Shown: positions 31,855-40,608 of the stretch, piece by piece
How positions within the stretch are numbered: the stretch's first letter is position 1
Layout of the letters: each line of letters opens with the position of its first letter
NCBI GenBank assembly: GCA_013178255.1
Contig: JABLWY010000002.1
Coordinates: 124,001-188,000, forward strand
Direction: 5' to 3'
Source: Coprothermobacteraceae bacterium
GTDB lineage: Bacteria > Coprothermobacterota > Coprothermobacteria > Coprothermobacterales > Coprothermobacteraceae
Length of the DNA stretch: 64,000 nucleotides
Notes under the pieces: generated by a model
Told to the model about the DNA's origin: nothing
Databases searched by the model: none
Seen by the model: only the letters and a program-made list of their open reading frames with translations
Translations under genes and position numbers: made by a program

Positions 31855-33575
31855 TGAAGCGTATAGCGTCCTTTGTTAGGAAACACTGGTTGACCTATTC
31901 ATTTGTACTGCTGTGCCTAGTTGGCGTCGACGCCGTGCAAGTGTACTTACCAGTCATCCTCGGTAATTTCGTAAATGCTGTAACAGCGTGGAAGCCAGGA
32001 GTAAGCAAGTTCGCTTACTTGTACTTAGGTTTGGTCACTGTCATGACGCTCATGCGCTACGTTTATCGCTACACGCTCCAACGGATGGCGCTCCTATTTG
32101 ACTACGACCTCAGAAGACAGACCTTCAGCGAGCTGTTGAAGGTGCCGCTTGACTTCCTCTACGACTACGACATTGGCGACCTCATGAGCCGCCTGACCAA
32201 TGACCTGCAAGCTATACGCCAGTTTCTGCAAATGGGGTTCATAGGTCTTGTGGACGTTGTGGTGTTGGGCATCAGTACGGTAGTTATGATGCTGATCCTA
32301 GACAGGGTGCTGTTCCTGTACGCCATGGTTCCATTGGTGTTCGTTACCTTGTTTACTGTGTTCTTTTCACGCTACATCTTCGTACTGTTCAAGCGAGTAC
32401 AGGACACTTTTGGCCTGCTAACCGAGAGGACGCAGGAATTTCTGACCAACATAAGGGTCCTTAGGGCTTTCGCCAAGGAGAGGAAGGCTCTTGCCATATT
32501 TGAGTCAGTCAACGCCGACTACTACAGGTATTACTTGCAGGAAGTCAAGTTAGATGCCATGTTTGGTCCTGTGACAGGTCTGTTTGCAGGTTTGGCTACC
32601 TTGTTGGTGATTTGGGCAGGTGTTTCTGAGCTCAGGCAAGGACGCATTCAGCTTGGTACAGTGGTGGCTTATGTGAACTATGTGAACCTGTTAGTATGGC
32701 CCATGATGGCGATCGGCTTCGGACTTTCATTGATGCAACGTGCCAACGCATCCATGAGAAGGATCGAAGACGTTCTATACGCGAAGAAAGAGGTTCCTTG
32801 TTTCGAACCATGCTTCCATGCAGGCGATTTCGACCACCTAAGAGTCGATCACGTCAGTTTCTCTTACGGTGAACGAATCATACTAAAGGACGTGTCCTTG
32901 GAAGTAGGCAGGGGTGAACTGATTGGGCTCACGGGTCCCATTGGAAGTGGTAAGACGACATTGACTAGGCTGATAATGCGAATCTTGGAACCTCCTGAGG
33001 GTACAGTGTTCGTGAACGGCGTTGATGTCAGGCACATTCCACTGTGGGAGCTCAGGTCTCAGGTGGCGTACGTCCCCCAGAACATCTACCTGTTCTCCAT
33101 GTCTGTGTTTGACAACTTGAGGTTTGGTAACCCTGACATAACTAGGGAGCAAGCTTGGGAAGCTTTGGAGATTGCGTGTTTGGCTGATGATGTGCGTGAA
33201 TTGCCTAATGGACTAGACACCATGATAGGTGAGAGGGGCGTCACTTTGTCAGGTGGCCAAAAGCAGAGACTTGCTATAGCCAGGGCTCTACTAGCTGATC
33301 GGCCACTTCTCGTTCTCGACGACGCTTTCTCAGCGCTAGACACAGTGACTGAGGACAAGCTCCTGAAGAACCTGTTGGATTATGCGAGGTTGGAAGGTAA
33401 GAGCGTGTTGTTTATATCTCACCGTATTAGCGCTCTACTTCCCACGGACCGTGTTTACGTAGTTATTGACGGCGTCACAAGAGAGTACGGCGCCCCGGCT
33501 GATCTCATAAGGCGGGACGGATATCTGGCGCACATATACAGGCTTCAGGTCATGGAGGGTCTCGCTCATGAATGA
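31854..33575 (+). CDS. Heterodimeric ABC exporter, half-transporter with degenerate ATP site
   Basis: 573 residues: six membrane helices (about 10-310), then an ATPase domain with Walker A GPIGSGKTTL, signature LSGGQKQR and Walker B LLVLDDAFSALD. The residue after the Walker B Asp, normally catalytic Glu, is Asp. The partner gene has a proper Glu but a non-canonical signature, LSQGQ. Together they reproduce the asymmetry known for the TM287/288 type, with one hydrolytic and one degenerate site. The partner overlaps by 8 bases. Substrate (drug, lipid or peptide) is not predictable. Confidence 0.9.
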   Translation: MKRIASFVRKHWLTYSFVLLCLVGVDAVQVYLPVILGNFVNAVTAWKPGVSKFAYLYLGLVTVMTLMRYVYRYTLQRMALLFDYDLRRQTFSELLKVPLDFLYDYDIGDLMSRLTNDLQAIRQFLQMGFIGLVDVVVLGISTVVMMLILDRVLFLYAMVPLVFVTLFTVFFSRYIFVLFKRVQDTFGLLTERTQEFLTNIRVLRAFAKERKALAIFESVNADYYRYYLQEVKLDAMFGPVTGLFAGLATLLVIWAGVSELRQGRIQLGTVVAYVNYVNLLVWPMMAIGFGLSLMQRANASMRRIEDVLYAKKEVPCFEPCFHAGDFDHLRVDHVSFSYGERIILKDVSLEVGRGELIGLTGPIGSGKTTLTRLIMRILEPPEGTVFVNGVDVRHIPLWELRSQVAYVPQNIYLFSMSVFDNLRFGNPDITREQAWEALEIACLADDVRELPNGLDTMIGERGVTLSGGQKQRLAIARALLADRPLLVLDDAFSALDTVTEDKLLKNLLDYARLEGKSVLFISHRISALLPTDRVYVVIDGVTREYGAPADLIRRDGYLAHIYRLQVMEGLAHE

Positions 33576-35349
33576 TGAGATGGTCGACCTAGAAGAGCAA
33601 GTACGGCATCGCAGAGATGGTGAAATCCTACGTTTCGTGTGGCGTTACGCTAGGCATCATTGGTTCACCATCCTCATTACGCTGTTTGTAACCCTTGGGG
33701 CAGCCTTAGCTTCGGTCCTACAGCCTTATCTGTACAGGACGATCATTGATGACTATATGAGGCCCATGAAATTCGACGGTTTGGCGGGAGTCTTGCTCTT
33801 GTATGCTCTTCTGCTCTTGCTGTATTTGGTATTCAGCTGGCTGCAGGTGTATCTAAGCACATCCTTTGGACAGCGCATCACGTGGCGAATCAGAGTTGAC
33901 TTGATGAGACACCTCATGTCCTTGAAGGTAGACTACTTTTCCAATAACCCCGTAGGCAAGCTCGTAACACGAGTGACCAATGACGTTGCAAACCTGAACG
34001 AAATGATAAGCGCCGGATTCGTGTCGCTAATGGCTGACTTGTTCTTGTTACTAAGCATTGCAGGCGTCATGATTTACATGGACTGGAGACTTGCTCTTGT
34101 AGCTCTATCTGCTGTCATACCCATCGGAATCATGCTCCAAGTATTGGGATTTGCTATCAGGCGCTCGTGGCGTGTCATTCGGCGCATAGTTGCCCGCATG
34201 AACATCTACTTGCAGGAGCTCTTGTCTGGTTTTGTGGTGGTGAAGGCGTTTACGCGGGAAGCTTTATGTGAAGAGGAGTTCGACGTCATAAACCGGGAGC
34301 ATTTTGAAAATCAGATGAAGGCTATGAAATACAGGGTGTTGTTTTACCCCTCCGTAGGCTTTCTTAGGGAGTTCAGCAGGGCCTTGGTGTTGCTTTATGG
34401 TGGTTATCTGGTTTATAGGGGAGCCGCTTCTATAGGCACCATCGTGTCGTTTTTCTCTTTGCTTTCTATGTTCTTCGATCCCATAGCAGATTTCTCGGAC
34501 AAGTATTCACTGTTCCAAACTGCTTTTGCTTCCTTGGAGAAGATCATGGACCTCCTAGAGGTAGAGGACTTGGAGTACAAAGGGCAGTCGCATCGAGGCG
34601 ATTTAGGAGGAGAGGTGCAGTTTGACCATGTCACGTTCGCGTACGGTTCTGAACCCGTCCTGAAAGAAGTTTCATTCCATTCCAGCCCTGGTAAGACTTT
34701 GGCCATCGTCGGACCCACGGGTGCAGGCAAGACGACTATCTTGAACTTGCTCATTGGTTTCTACGATAACTATGGGGGTAGCATCTACGCAGACCGTGTA
34801 GAACTGAGGGATTGGGACTTAGAGCACTACAGGAGTCATTTGGCTTTGGTGCTACAGGATGTTCAACTCTTCCACGACACCATCAGGAACAACATAACGC
34901 TTTGGGATGAAGCTGACGATAGCGAACTTGAAGACATACTGCGTACCGTAAACGCTCTTTTCGTTTTCAACCTTCCAGATGGTTTGGACTACAAGCTAGC
35001 CCCTGAGGGAGCCAACCTGTCTCAAGGCCAAAGACAGCTCATCGCTTTTGCTCGCGCCTTGTATCATCGTCCGCGGATTCTGCTCCTGGATGAGGCCACA
35101 GCGAACATCGATACAGATACGGAACGGCTCATACAGGAAGCTCTACCCCGCCTCATGAGAGGGAGGACCACGGTGGCTATTGCGCATAGGCTCAGCACGA
35201 TACAGCAGGCTGATCGCATAGTGGTAATAGACCAAGGCAGGGTCGTAGAATCAGGCACACACCAGGAGCTTATGGCAAGAAGAGGATTCTATTATGAACT
35301 GTATACGACACAGCTGCTGGCAGGTACGGCTGGTATAATTGAGCCATGA
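33568..35349 (+). CDS. Heterodimeric ABC exporter, half-transporter with consensus Walker B
   Basis: 593 residues: six membrane helices, then an ATPase domain with Walker A GPTGAGKTTI, signature LSQGQRQL, Walker B ILLLDEATANID with catalytic Glu, and the H-loop histidine in IAHRLSTI. Its Walker site pairs with the canonical LSGGQ of the first subunit to form the working site. It overlaps the upstream half by 8 bases and the downstream M50 protease gene by four (ATGA). Confidence 0.92.
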   Translation: MNDEMVDLEEQVRHRRDGEILRFVWRYARHHWFTILITLFVTLGAALASVLQPYLYRTIIDDYMRPMKFDGLAGVLLLYALLLLLYLVFSWLQVYLSTSFGQRITWRIRVDLMRHLMSLKVDYFSNNPVGKLVTRVTNDVANLNEMISAGFVSLMADLFLLLSIAGVMIYMDWRLALVALSAVIPIGIMLQVLGFAIRRSWRVIRRIVARMNIYLQELLSGFVVVKAFTREALCEEEFDVINREHFENQMKAMKYRVLFYPSVGFLREFSRALVLLYGGYLVYRGAASIGTIVSFFSLLSMFFDPIADFSDKYSLFQTAFASLEKIMDLLEVEDLEYKGQSHRGDLGGEVQFDHVTFAYGSEPVLKEVSFHSSPGKTLAIVGPTGAGKTTILNLLIGFYDNYGGSIYADRVELRDWDLEHYRSHLALVLQDVQLFHDTIRNNITLWDEADDSELEDILRTVNALFVFNLPDGLDYKLAPEGANLSQGQRQLIAFARALYHRPRILLLDEATANIDTDTERLIQEALPRLMRGRTTVAIAHRLSTIQQADRIVVIDQGRVVESGTHQELMARRGFYYELYTTQLLAGTAGIIEP

Positions 35350-35951
35350 ACATGGGGATCCTCGGAACTGCCCTGTTTTTCCTGCTTTTCGTACTTTCTG
35401 TTGTTCTGCATGAATTGGCGCACGGTTACGCAGCTTACTATTCGGGTGACCGTACACCCAAATATCAGGGCCGGCTCACTCTGAACCCGCTGCACCATGT
35501 GGACCCTGTTGGCACCATATTGCTGCCGTTGCTCATGAGAATCGCGGGTTCTCCGGTAGTCTTCGGTTGGGCTAAACCTGTACCTATAAACCCATACAAC
35601 TTGTCTTCGATGGGATTCTTCTTTGTCAGCATAGCGGGCGTGGCAACCAATTTTGTGCTTACCATAGTGTTCGCGCTTCTATACAGGTTGTATCCTGCAA
35701 CCGTGTTCGTTTACGTGGCTCTGGCCAACTTCGTATTGATGGCCTTTAACCTTATCCCACTGCCGCCTCTGGATGGCAGCAAAGTCTTACTGAGCTTCTT
35801 CCCTTTTGAAACGCGCATGAGAGTAATGAGCTATGACCAGTACGGGTTCATACTGCTGTTCGTCCTGATGGGGTTTGGCTTTTTCACAGGTTACTTCAAT
35901 CTAGCTTACAACTTGTTCATTCGCGTATTCTCGGCTGTTCTAGCGATTTAG
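35346..35951 (+). CDS. M50-family intramembrane site-2 zinc protease
   Basis: 201 residues with about five to six membrane helices. The zinc motif HELAH sits in the first helix (VVLHELAHGYAAYYSGD), and the third ligand is in NLIPLPPLDGSKVL. This is the compact YwhC/SpoIVFB-like site-2 protease subgroup without a PDZ domain. It may cleave membrane-anchored regulators or signal peptides, but no substrate is evident. Its ATG overlaps the exporter stop. Confidence 0.88.
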   Translation: MNMGILGTALFFLLFVLSVVLHELAHGYAAYYSGDRTPKYQGRLTLNPLHHVDPVGTILLPLLMRIAGSPVVFGWAKPVPINPYNLSSMGFFFVSIAGVATNFVLTIVFALLYRLYPATVFVYVALANFVLMAFNLIPLPPLDGSKVLLSFFPFETRMRVMSYDQYGFILLFVLMGFGFFTGYFNLAYNLFIRVFSAVLAI

Positions 35952-35993
35952 AGTTAGCGCGAGTTATTTGCGCAGGACCTTAAACCCTCCAAC

Positions 35994-36021
35994 TTGACAG
36001 TTGACCGCTCAGTGCTATAAT
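35994..36021 (+). promoter_or_regulatory. Consensus promoter for tRNA-Asn
   Basis: TTGACA (35994-35999), a 16-base spacer and TATAAT (36016-36021): both hexamers are perfect sigma-70-type matches. Transcription should start near 36028, leaving a leader of about 8 bases before the mature tRNA. This is the strongest promoter I see in the window. Confidence 0.85.
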
Positions 36022-36035
36022 AACTAACGTAAGGT

Positions 36036-36111
36036 TCCGGAGTAGCTCAATCGGCAGAGCAGCGGACTGTTAATCCGTTGGTTGCAGGTTCGAGTCCTGC
36101 CTCCGGAGCCA
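36036..36111 (+). tRNA. tRNA-Asn (anticodon GTT)
   Basis: 76 bases with encoded CCA. The acceptor stem pairs TCCGGAG with CTCCGGA and the D stem is GCTC/GAGC. The anticodon stem GCGGA/TCCGT (closing G-T) encloses CTGTTAA, giving GTT. The T arm is GCAGG-TTCGAGT-CCTGC. It has its own consensus promoter and converges on the peroxiredoxin gene 22 bases downstream. It is an ANN-decoding tRNA and so not a t6A exception of note. Confidence 0.96.
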
Positions 36112-36133
36112 TTTTCATTTTAAGCGCACGGTT

Positions 36134-36592
36134 CTATTGTTCCAAAACTGCTTTGATCTCTTCGTAGTCAGGTTCTACGGCCGGGTTATCCGTGACCCAT
36201 GCGTACTTCACCACACCATTCTCAAGCACGAACACGGCACGCTTAGCCACTGTGTAGTTCGGTACACCAGCGAAGTTCTCGTGTACGCCCCCGTATTGCT
36301 TTGCCACGTTTCCCCCGAAATCGCTAAGAAGAGGGAATTTCAGACCGTTCTTTTCGGCGAAGGCCCGGTTAGAGAATGGCCCGTCCACGCTTATTCCGAA
36401 CACGACAGCATTCAACTGATTGAACTTAGCCATCATGTCCCTAAAAGTGCACATCTCCTTCTCGCACACAGTAGTGAAGGCTCCAGGGTAGAATGCTAGG
36501 ACTACTTTACCTTCATAATCGGCTAAGTTCACCTTGTTTAGGTTGTGGTCAAAGAGCTCAAACGCAGGAGCCTTTTCCCCCAAGTTCAACAT
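36134..36592 (-). CDS. Peroxiredoxin (AhpC/TSA, Bcp-like)
   Basis: 152 residues. The peroxidatic cysteine is Cys43 in the PGAFTTVCEKE motif (P-x3-T-x2-C), and Cys48, five residues on, could be the resolving cysteine as in Bcp-type enzymes. It reduces hydroperoxides using thioredoxin or glutaredoxin-like donors. AGGAGG precedes the ATG by 10 bases. It diverges from the ferritin-like/VIT gene, so the spacer 36593-36685 probably holds both promoters. Together they form an oxidative-stress and iron neighbourhood. Confidence 0.93.
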   Translation of the reverse strand: MLNLGEKAPAFELFDHNLNKVNLADYEGKVVLAFYPGAFTTVCEKEMCTFRDMMAKFNQLNAVVFGISVDGPFSNRAFAEKNGLKFPLLSDFGGNVAKQYGGVHENFAGVPNYTVAKRAVFVLENGVVKYAWVTDNPAVEPDYEEIKAVLEQ

Positions 36593-36660
36593 TGCTGCAA
36601 CACCTCCTGAATTACTTGTACCCCAGGCTCTTGCTAATCATTCAAAAATGCAGTTACAGA

Positions 36661-36666
36661 TATAAT
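36661..36666 (+). promoter_or_regulatory. Likely -10 element for the ferritin-like/VIT gene
   Basis: A perfect TATAAT lies 20 bases before the ATG at 36686, ahead of the ribosome binding site GGAGGTG. No good -35 is visible at 16-18 bases (TCATTC is the sequence at 17), so activation by a regulator is possible. Confidence 0.35.
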
Positions 36667-36685
36667 ATATGCTGGAGGTGACACC

Positions 36686-37540
36686 ATGGATTCAACAGAA
36701 TTGGCAAAGCGTTTTCAGCAAAACGAAATCACGGAGTCTGTGATCTATGCATCTTTTGCCAAGCGGTCAAGCGCTAAGAATAGGCCTATATTGAGTCAGA
36801 GAGCGCAGGACGAGAAAAGGCACTACGAGATGTGGAAATCTGTGACTGGCATCGAAGTGGCGCCTAGACGCGGGCGTGTTCTTCTTTACGTAGCCCTTTC
36901 CTTTATCTTCGGTGTCACTTTCGCTATGAAGCTCATGGAAAGTGGCGAGAAAGCGACAGAGGAGACTTACAAGAGCCTGTCAGCTGAGTACCCTGAGGTC
37001 TATCAAATTTACGCCGATGAAGAACAGCACGAGAAGCTCCTTTACCAGATGATAGAAGAAGAGAAGCTGTCATATTTGGGTTCTATCGTCTTGGGCCTCA
37101 ATGATGCACTGGTGGAGATAACTGGTACGCTGGCTGGTCTTAGTTTCGCCTTCGAAGGAGCTAGGACAGCAGGGGTTGCAGGCTTGATAACGGGCGTAGC
37201 TGCTTCCCTTTCCATGTCGGCTTCTGAGTACCTGTCGCAGGTAGCGGAAAAGGGTGAGAATCCCGTGAGGGCTGCGGCATACACCTTTGTGGCCTATTTT
37301 GGCGTGGTGTTGGCGTTGGTGTTTCCGTACTTCCTGTTTTCTAAGGCGTTGTCTGCCTTTTCTACTACACTGGGGGTTGGGTTGTGTGTGATTCTCTATT
37401 ACGCTGCTTTTGCATCGGTCATACACGACAGGCGTTTTCTCCGAACGTTCCTTGAGATGTTAGCCATCGTTATCGGTGTCTCGGTGGTGTCCTTTGGCAT
37501 AGGATCGCTGGCGAGGAGATTCTTCGGGATAACCATATAA
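36686..37540 (+). CDS. Ferritin-like / VIT1-CCC1 family membrane metal transporter
   Basis: 284 residues. The N-terminal 130 residues form a rubrerythrin-like diiron domain with DEKRHYEMW and DEEQHEKLL. A C-terminal VIT1/CCC1 domain of about five helices follows, starting at SIVLGLNDALVEITGTLAGLSFA and including SMSASEYLSQ. This is the MbfA-like architecture of membrane-bound ferritin-type iron or manganese exporters. GGAGGTG lies 6 bases before the ATG. Its divergence from a peroxiredoxin supports a role in iron or peroxide stress. Confidence 0.88.
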   Translation: MDSTELAKRFQQNEITESVIYASFAKRSSAKNRPILSQRAQDEKRHYEMWKSVTGIEVAPRRGRVLLYVALSFIFGVTFAMKLMESGEKATEETYKSLSAEYPEVYQIYADEEQHEKLLYQMIEEEKLSYLGSIVLGLNDALVEITGTLAGLSFAFEGARTAGVAGLITGVAASLSMSASEYLSQVAEKGENPVRAAAYTFVAYFGVVLALVFPYFLFSKALSAFSTTLGVGLCVILYYAAFASVIHDRRFLRTFLEMLAIVIGVSVVSFGIGSLARRFFGITI

Positions 37541-37635
37541 AGACTTCTCAATCCAATCCTCCATAGAGGAGCGCAAATTTAAGCTAGTCTTAAGAAGTCG
37601 TGCTTTACTTCACTCATGTGAGCCACTAATCGTGA

Positions 37636-37641
37636 TATAAT
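37636..37641 (+). promoter_or_regulatory. Likely extended -10 promoter of the hydrogenase operon
   Basis: A perfect TATAAT preceded by TG one base upstream (TGATATAAT, extended -10 type). It lies in the 153-base spacer 37541-37693, the longest non-coding stretch here. No consensus -35 is found at 16-18 bases. The sequence CTCATGTGAG (37614-37623), with 4-base inverted ends, overlaps the expected -35 position and could be an operator. A weak 5-base hairpin around the TCCTC/GAGGA pair near 37557-37572 is too short to call a terminator. Confidence 0.45.
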
Positions 37642-37693
37642 TACCAAATAGTCTGACTTAGTACTGACACGTAAAAGGGGAGGAAGATGCGAA

Positions 37694-38254
37694 ATGACAA
37701 CAGCTCAGGTTTCTAATGCTCGCGGACTTGAAGTGAAAGGCAAGGTGGAGCTCGCCGAATTCGTAGTTGTGTGCGTGTTGGCCCTCGGAATTCCTCTGTT
37801 TTTCAAACACCCTCAACTGCTTGTTGGTTCTGTGGTTAACGCGCTGATCGTATGCACGGCTCTCAATTTCAGCGATTTCAGGAAGGTGCTCCCGGCCATC
37901 GTTTTGCCGAGTGTCGGGGCGGTCTTGGGTGGGTACTTATTCGGCCCATTCACGGTCTTCCTTGTGTACATGGTGCCTTTCATCTGGGTTGGGAACGGGA
38001 TTCTCGCCGTCTTGGTGAGAACATTTTATAGAAATCAGCAAAAGAACTACGTGCTCGCTCTAGTGGCGGCGTCTCTTCTTAAGTATGTTTGGCTCTTTGC
38101 AGCAGCCAGTGTGCTTTTCAAGTTGGGCGTAGTACCCAAACCTATCGTTGTTGCTATGGGCGTTACCCAACTGTACACAGCGCTAATCGGCGGTGCCGTA
38201 GCTTGGCCCATTAGTTACGGACTTTCTGTGTTGTCTAGGAGGAGTGGGCGATAA
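37694..38254 (+). CDS. Membrane protein heading the hydrogenase operon, function unknown
   Basis: 186 residues with about five to six hydrophobic helices (for example FVVVCVLALGIPLFF and GAVLGGYLFGPFTVFLVYMV), a polar N-terminus of about 20 residues and a basic C-terminus. The layout resembles small ECF-type S components or iron-hydrogenase-associated membrane proteins, but I do not recognise a defined family. GGGGAGGAAG lies before the ATG and the stop overlaps the hydC start by one base (TAATG), so the gene is translated with the hydrogenase. It might anchor the complex or import a cofactor or metal. Confidence 0.75.
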   Translation: MTTAQVSNARGLEVKGKVELAEFVVVCVLALGIPLFFKHPQLLVGSVVNALIVCTALNFSDFRKVLPAIVLPSVGAVLGGYLFGPFTVFLVYMVPFIWVGNGILAVLVRTFYRNQQKNYVLALVAASLLKYVWLFAAASVLFKLGVVPKPIVVAMGVTQLYTALIGGAVAWPISYGLSVLSRRSGR

Positions 38255-38781
38255 TGGGCCGCACTACGGAGAATACGGTCGATTGTGAGGGGAGCAGGGT
38301 TCAACGCTGCGCTTTAATCCCAGCGCTTCAGGCGATACAAGGACGGTATGGTTACATACCTGAGGCCGAGTTGAAGGCGGTCTGTAAGAGGCTCAATGTA
38401 CCTCTCGCCCATGCCTATTCGGTGATTACTTTCTATGCTCAGTTCAGAGTCCGGCCAGTGGGTAGGTTCTTGTTGTACGTGTGCCGGGGAACTGCTTGTC
38501 ACGTTAAGGGAAGCGGTGGTTTGCTGGACAACTTGACCGAAGCCCTAGGCGTGGCACCTCAGGAAACCAACGAAGAGTATTCGGCTACTGTAGAAACAGT
38601 AGCCTGCTTTGGGGCCTGTGCGCTTGCTCCTGTATTAGTGGTGGAAGACCAGCTGAGGAGAGAAAGGCGCGTGTATGGACAGGTTACAGCTGACAAGCTC
38701 AGGTCCATACTTTCCGAATTGAAATCCATGAGAGAAAGCGATCTGGAGGTAGTGCTGCATGAACAAGACCAAACTGCTTAG
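38254..38781 (+). CDS. hydC: NADH-dependent [FeFe]-hydrogenase gamma subunit (NuoE-like)
   Basis: 175 residues with a thioredoxin-like [2Fe-2S] domain: VCRGTACHVKGS supplies C-x4-C and ETVACFGACALAPV the C-x3-C pair. The helical N-terminus (LQAIQGRYGYIPEAEL) is typical of NuoE. It transfers electrons within the trimeric HydABC hydrogenase. It overlaps hydB by 23 bases. Confidence 0.93.
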   Translation: MGRTTENTVDCEGSRVQRCALIPALQAIQGRYGYIPEAELKAVCKRLNVPLAHAYSVITFYAQFRVRPVGRFLLYVCRGTACHVKGSGGLLDNLTEALGVAPQETNEEYSATVETVACFGACALAPVLVVEDQLRRERRVYGQVTADKLRSILSELKSMRESDLEVVLHEQDQTA

Positions 38782-40597
38782 CCAGATAGAAGAGTCGCGA
38801 GAGCTTTGGCAAAGCTTGGAACAGAGGCCCTTGGTTAGGATAGGTATGGCGACCTGTGGGCGCTCTGCGGGCGCTGACAAGGTTCTTCAGGCCATGAAAT
38901 CGGAATCAGAGAAGCTAGGTCTTGCTTTGGAATTCATGGAAGTGGGTTGCTTTGGCATGTGCTACGCCGAGCCCTTAGTGGACATCTCCTATGGGGGTCG
39001 TCGTTTGCTCTACGGAGGCATTACGCCCGAACAGGGGCAGGGCTTGGTAGTTAGACTGTCTGAGGGTTTGCCGCTACCTGAGGAGCACCTGTTGGGGACG
39101 TTCGACGAGGGCCCCGATAGCATATGGGAACACCCCATGTTGAAGGGGCAGGTGCGCATAGTTACGGAGAATTGCGGCCACATAGACCCCCGTAGCATAA
39201 GTCAGTACATGGCACGAGGTGGCTTTCAGGGGTTCTTGAAGGCTCTTGAAATGGAGCCACAGGAGGTTATCGAAGAAGTCAAGCGTTCAGGATTGCGTGG
39301 AAGAGGCGGCGCTGGTTTCCCCACTGGTCGTAAGTGGGAGCTGTGCAGAAAAGCGTCAGGAGAGCCAAAGTACATCGTCTGTAATGCTGACGAAGGTGAT
39401 CCAGGTGCTTTCATGGACCGTTCGGTTCTTGAAGGGGACCCGTTCCGTGTAATCGAGGGTATGCTCATAGGTGCCTACGCTATTGGTGCCCGCTACGGCT
39501 ACATATACTGCCGTGCAGAGTACCCACTGGCTTTGGAGATGCTGCGCAATGCCATAGACCAAATGTACGCTGCGGGGTTGCTTGGCGAAGACATACTGGG
39601 AACTGGATTCAGTTTTGACATCTTCATATTTGAGGGCGCTGGTGCTTTTGTTTGCGGTGAGGAGACAGCGCTTATACGTTCCATAATGGGGTACGATGGC
39701 AGGCCTGTACCAAGGCCTCCGTTTCCCGCAGAAAAAGGGTTGTTCGGCAAACCCACAAACATAAACAACGTGGAGACATGGGCTAACATACCTTGGATAA
39801 TGCGAAATGGCGCTGATGCATTTAAGCAATACGGAACCGCTGACAGCCCGGGGACTAAGACCTTCTCCCTCACTGGCAAAGTTCGCCGTACTGGTTTGAT
39901 CGAGGTGCCCATGGGCATGACTGTTCGCCAGATTGTGGAAGATATCGGCGGTGGAACGTTAAGTGGAGAGCCTTTCAAGGCAGTGCAAACTGGTGGGCCG
40001 TCAGGTGGCTGTTTACCGTCCTCCTACAAAGATACGCCTGTAGATTACGAGAACCTTCGCAAGCTAGGCAGCATCATGGGTTCAGGCGGTCTGGTGGTTA
40101 TGGACCAGAGCACGTGTATGGTGGACGTGGCGAAGTACTTCCTGAGGTTTACGCTCAGTGAGTCCTGCGGGAAGTGTATACCGTGCAGGGAAGGCAGTAA
40201 GGTCATGTTCAGGATGTTGGACCGCATAACCAAGGGACAAGGTACGCTCGATGACTTGGATAAGTTGGAGGAAGTCGGGAACGTGATAATCGAAACGGCC
40301 CTGTGCGGTTTAGGCCAAAGCATGCCTAACCCTGTTCTGACAACCCTGAAGTACTTTAGGGATGAGTACATTGCCCATGTGGTCGATAAGAGGTGTCCGG
40401 CCCAGGTATGCAAGGACTTGCTGACGCACACCATAGATCCCCATGTGTGCAAAGGTTGCGGACTTTGCAAGATGAACTGCCCGGCGGGTGCCATCTACGG
40501 TGACTTGCGGTCTGCGCATCACATAGACCCTGAGAAATGCATCAAATGCGGCACTTGCGTGGCTGTCTGCAAGTTTGGTGCCGTTTCTGTGCAGTAG
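38759..40597 (+). CDS. hydB: NADH-dependent [FeFe]-hydrogenase beta subunit (NuoF-like)
   Basis: 612 residues. An N-terminal thioredoxin-like [2Fe-2S] domain (C of ATCGRSAG, and CFGMCYAEPL) is followed by the FMN/NADH domain with the GLRGRGGAGFPTGRKWELC motif and DEGDPGAFMDR. Then come SLBB, the [4Fe-4S] site SCGKCIPCREG, and a C-terminal two-cluster ferredoxin (CKGCGLCKMNCPAG, CIKCGTCVAVCKFG). This is the flavin subunit of the bifurcating type, which couples NADH and ferredoxin to H2 production. Bifurcation itself is inferred from subunit makeup. Confidence 0.95.
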   Translation: MNKTKLLSQIEESRELWQSLEQRPLVRIGMATCGRSAGADKVLQAMKSESEKLGLALEFMEVGCFGMCYAEPLVDISYGGRRLLYGGITPEQGQGLVVRLSEGLPLPEEHLLGTFDEGPDSIWEHPMLKGQVRIVTENCGHIDPRSISQYMARGGFQGFLKALEMEPQEVIEEVKRSGLRGRGGAGFPTGRKWELCRKASGEPKYIVCNADEGDPGAFMDRSVLEGDPFRVIEGMLIGAYAIGARYGYIYCRAEYPLALEMLRNAIDQMYAAGLLGEDILGTGFSFDIFIFEGAGAFVCGEETALIRSIMGYDGRPVPRPPFPAEKGLFGKPTNINNVETWANIPWIMRNGADAFKQYGTADSPGTKTFSLTGKVRRTGLIEVPMGMTVRQIVEDIGGGTLSGEPFKAVQTGGPSGGCLPSSYKDTPVDYENLRKLGSIMGSGGLVVMDQSTCMVDVAKYFLRFTLSESCGKCIPCREGSKVMFRMLDRITKGQGTLDDLDKLEEVGNVIIETALCGLGQSMPNPVLTTLKYFRDEYIAHVVDKRCPAQVCKDLLTHTIDPHVCKGCGLCKMNCPAGAIYGDLRSAHHIDPEKCIKCGTCVAVCKFGAVSVQ

Positions 40598-40608
40598 GAG
40601 GGAAAGCC

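Noticed and set aside
37557-37572. Hairpin after the VIT gene as a terminator
   Set aside because: The stem is only about 5 base pairs with no T-run behind it.
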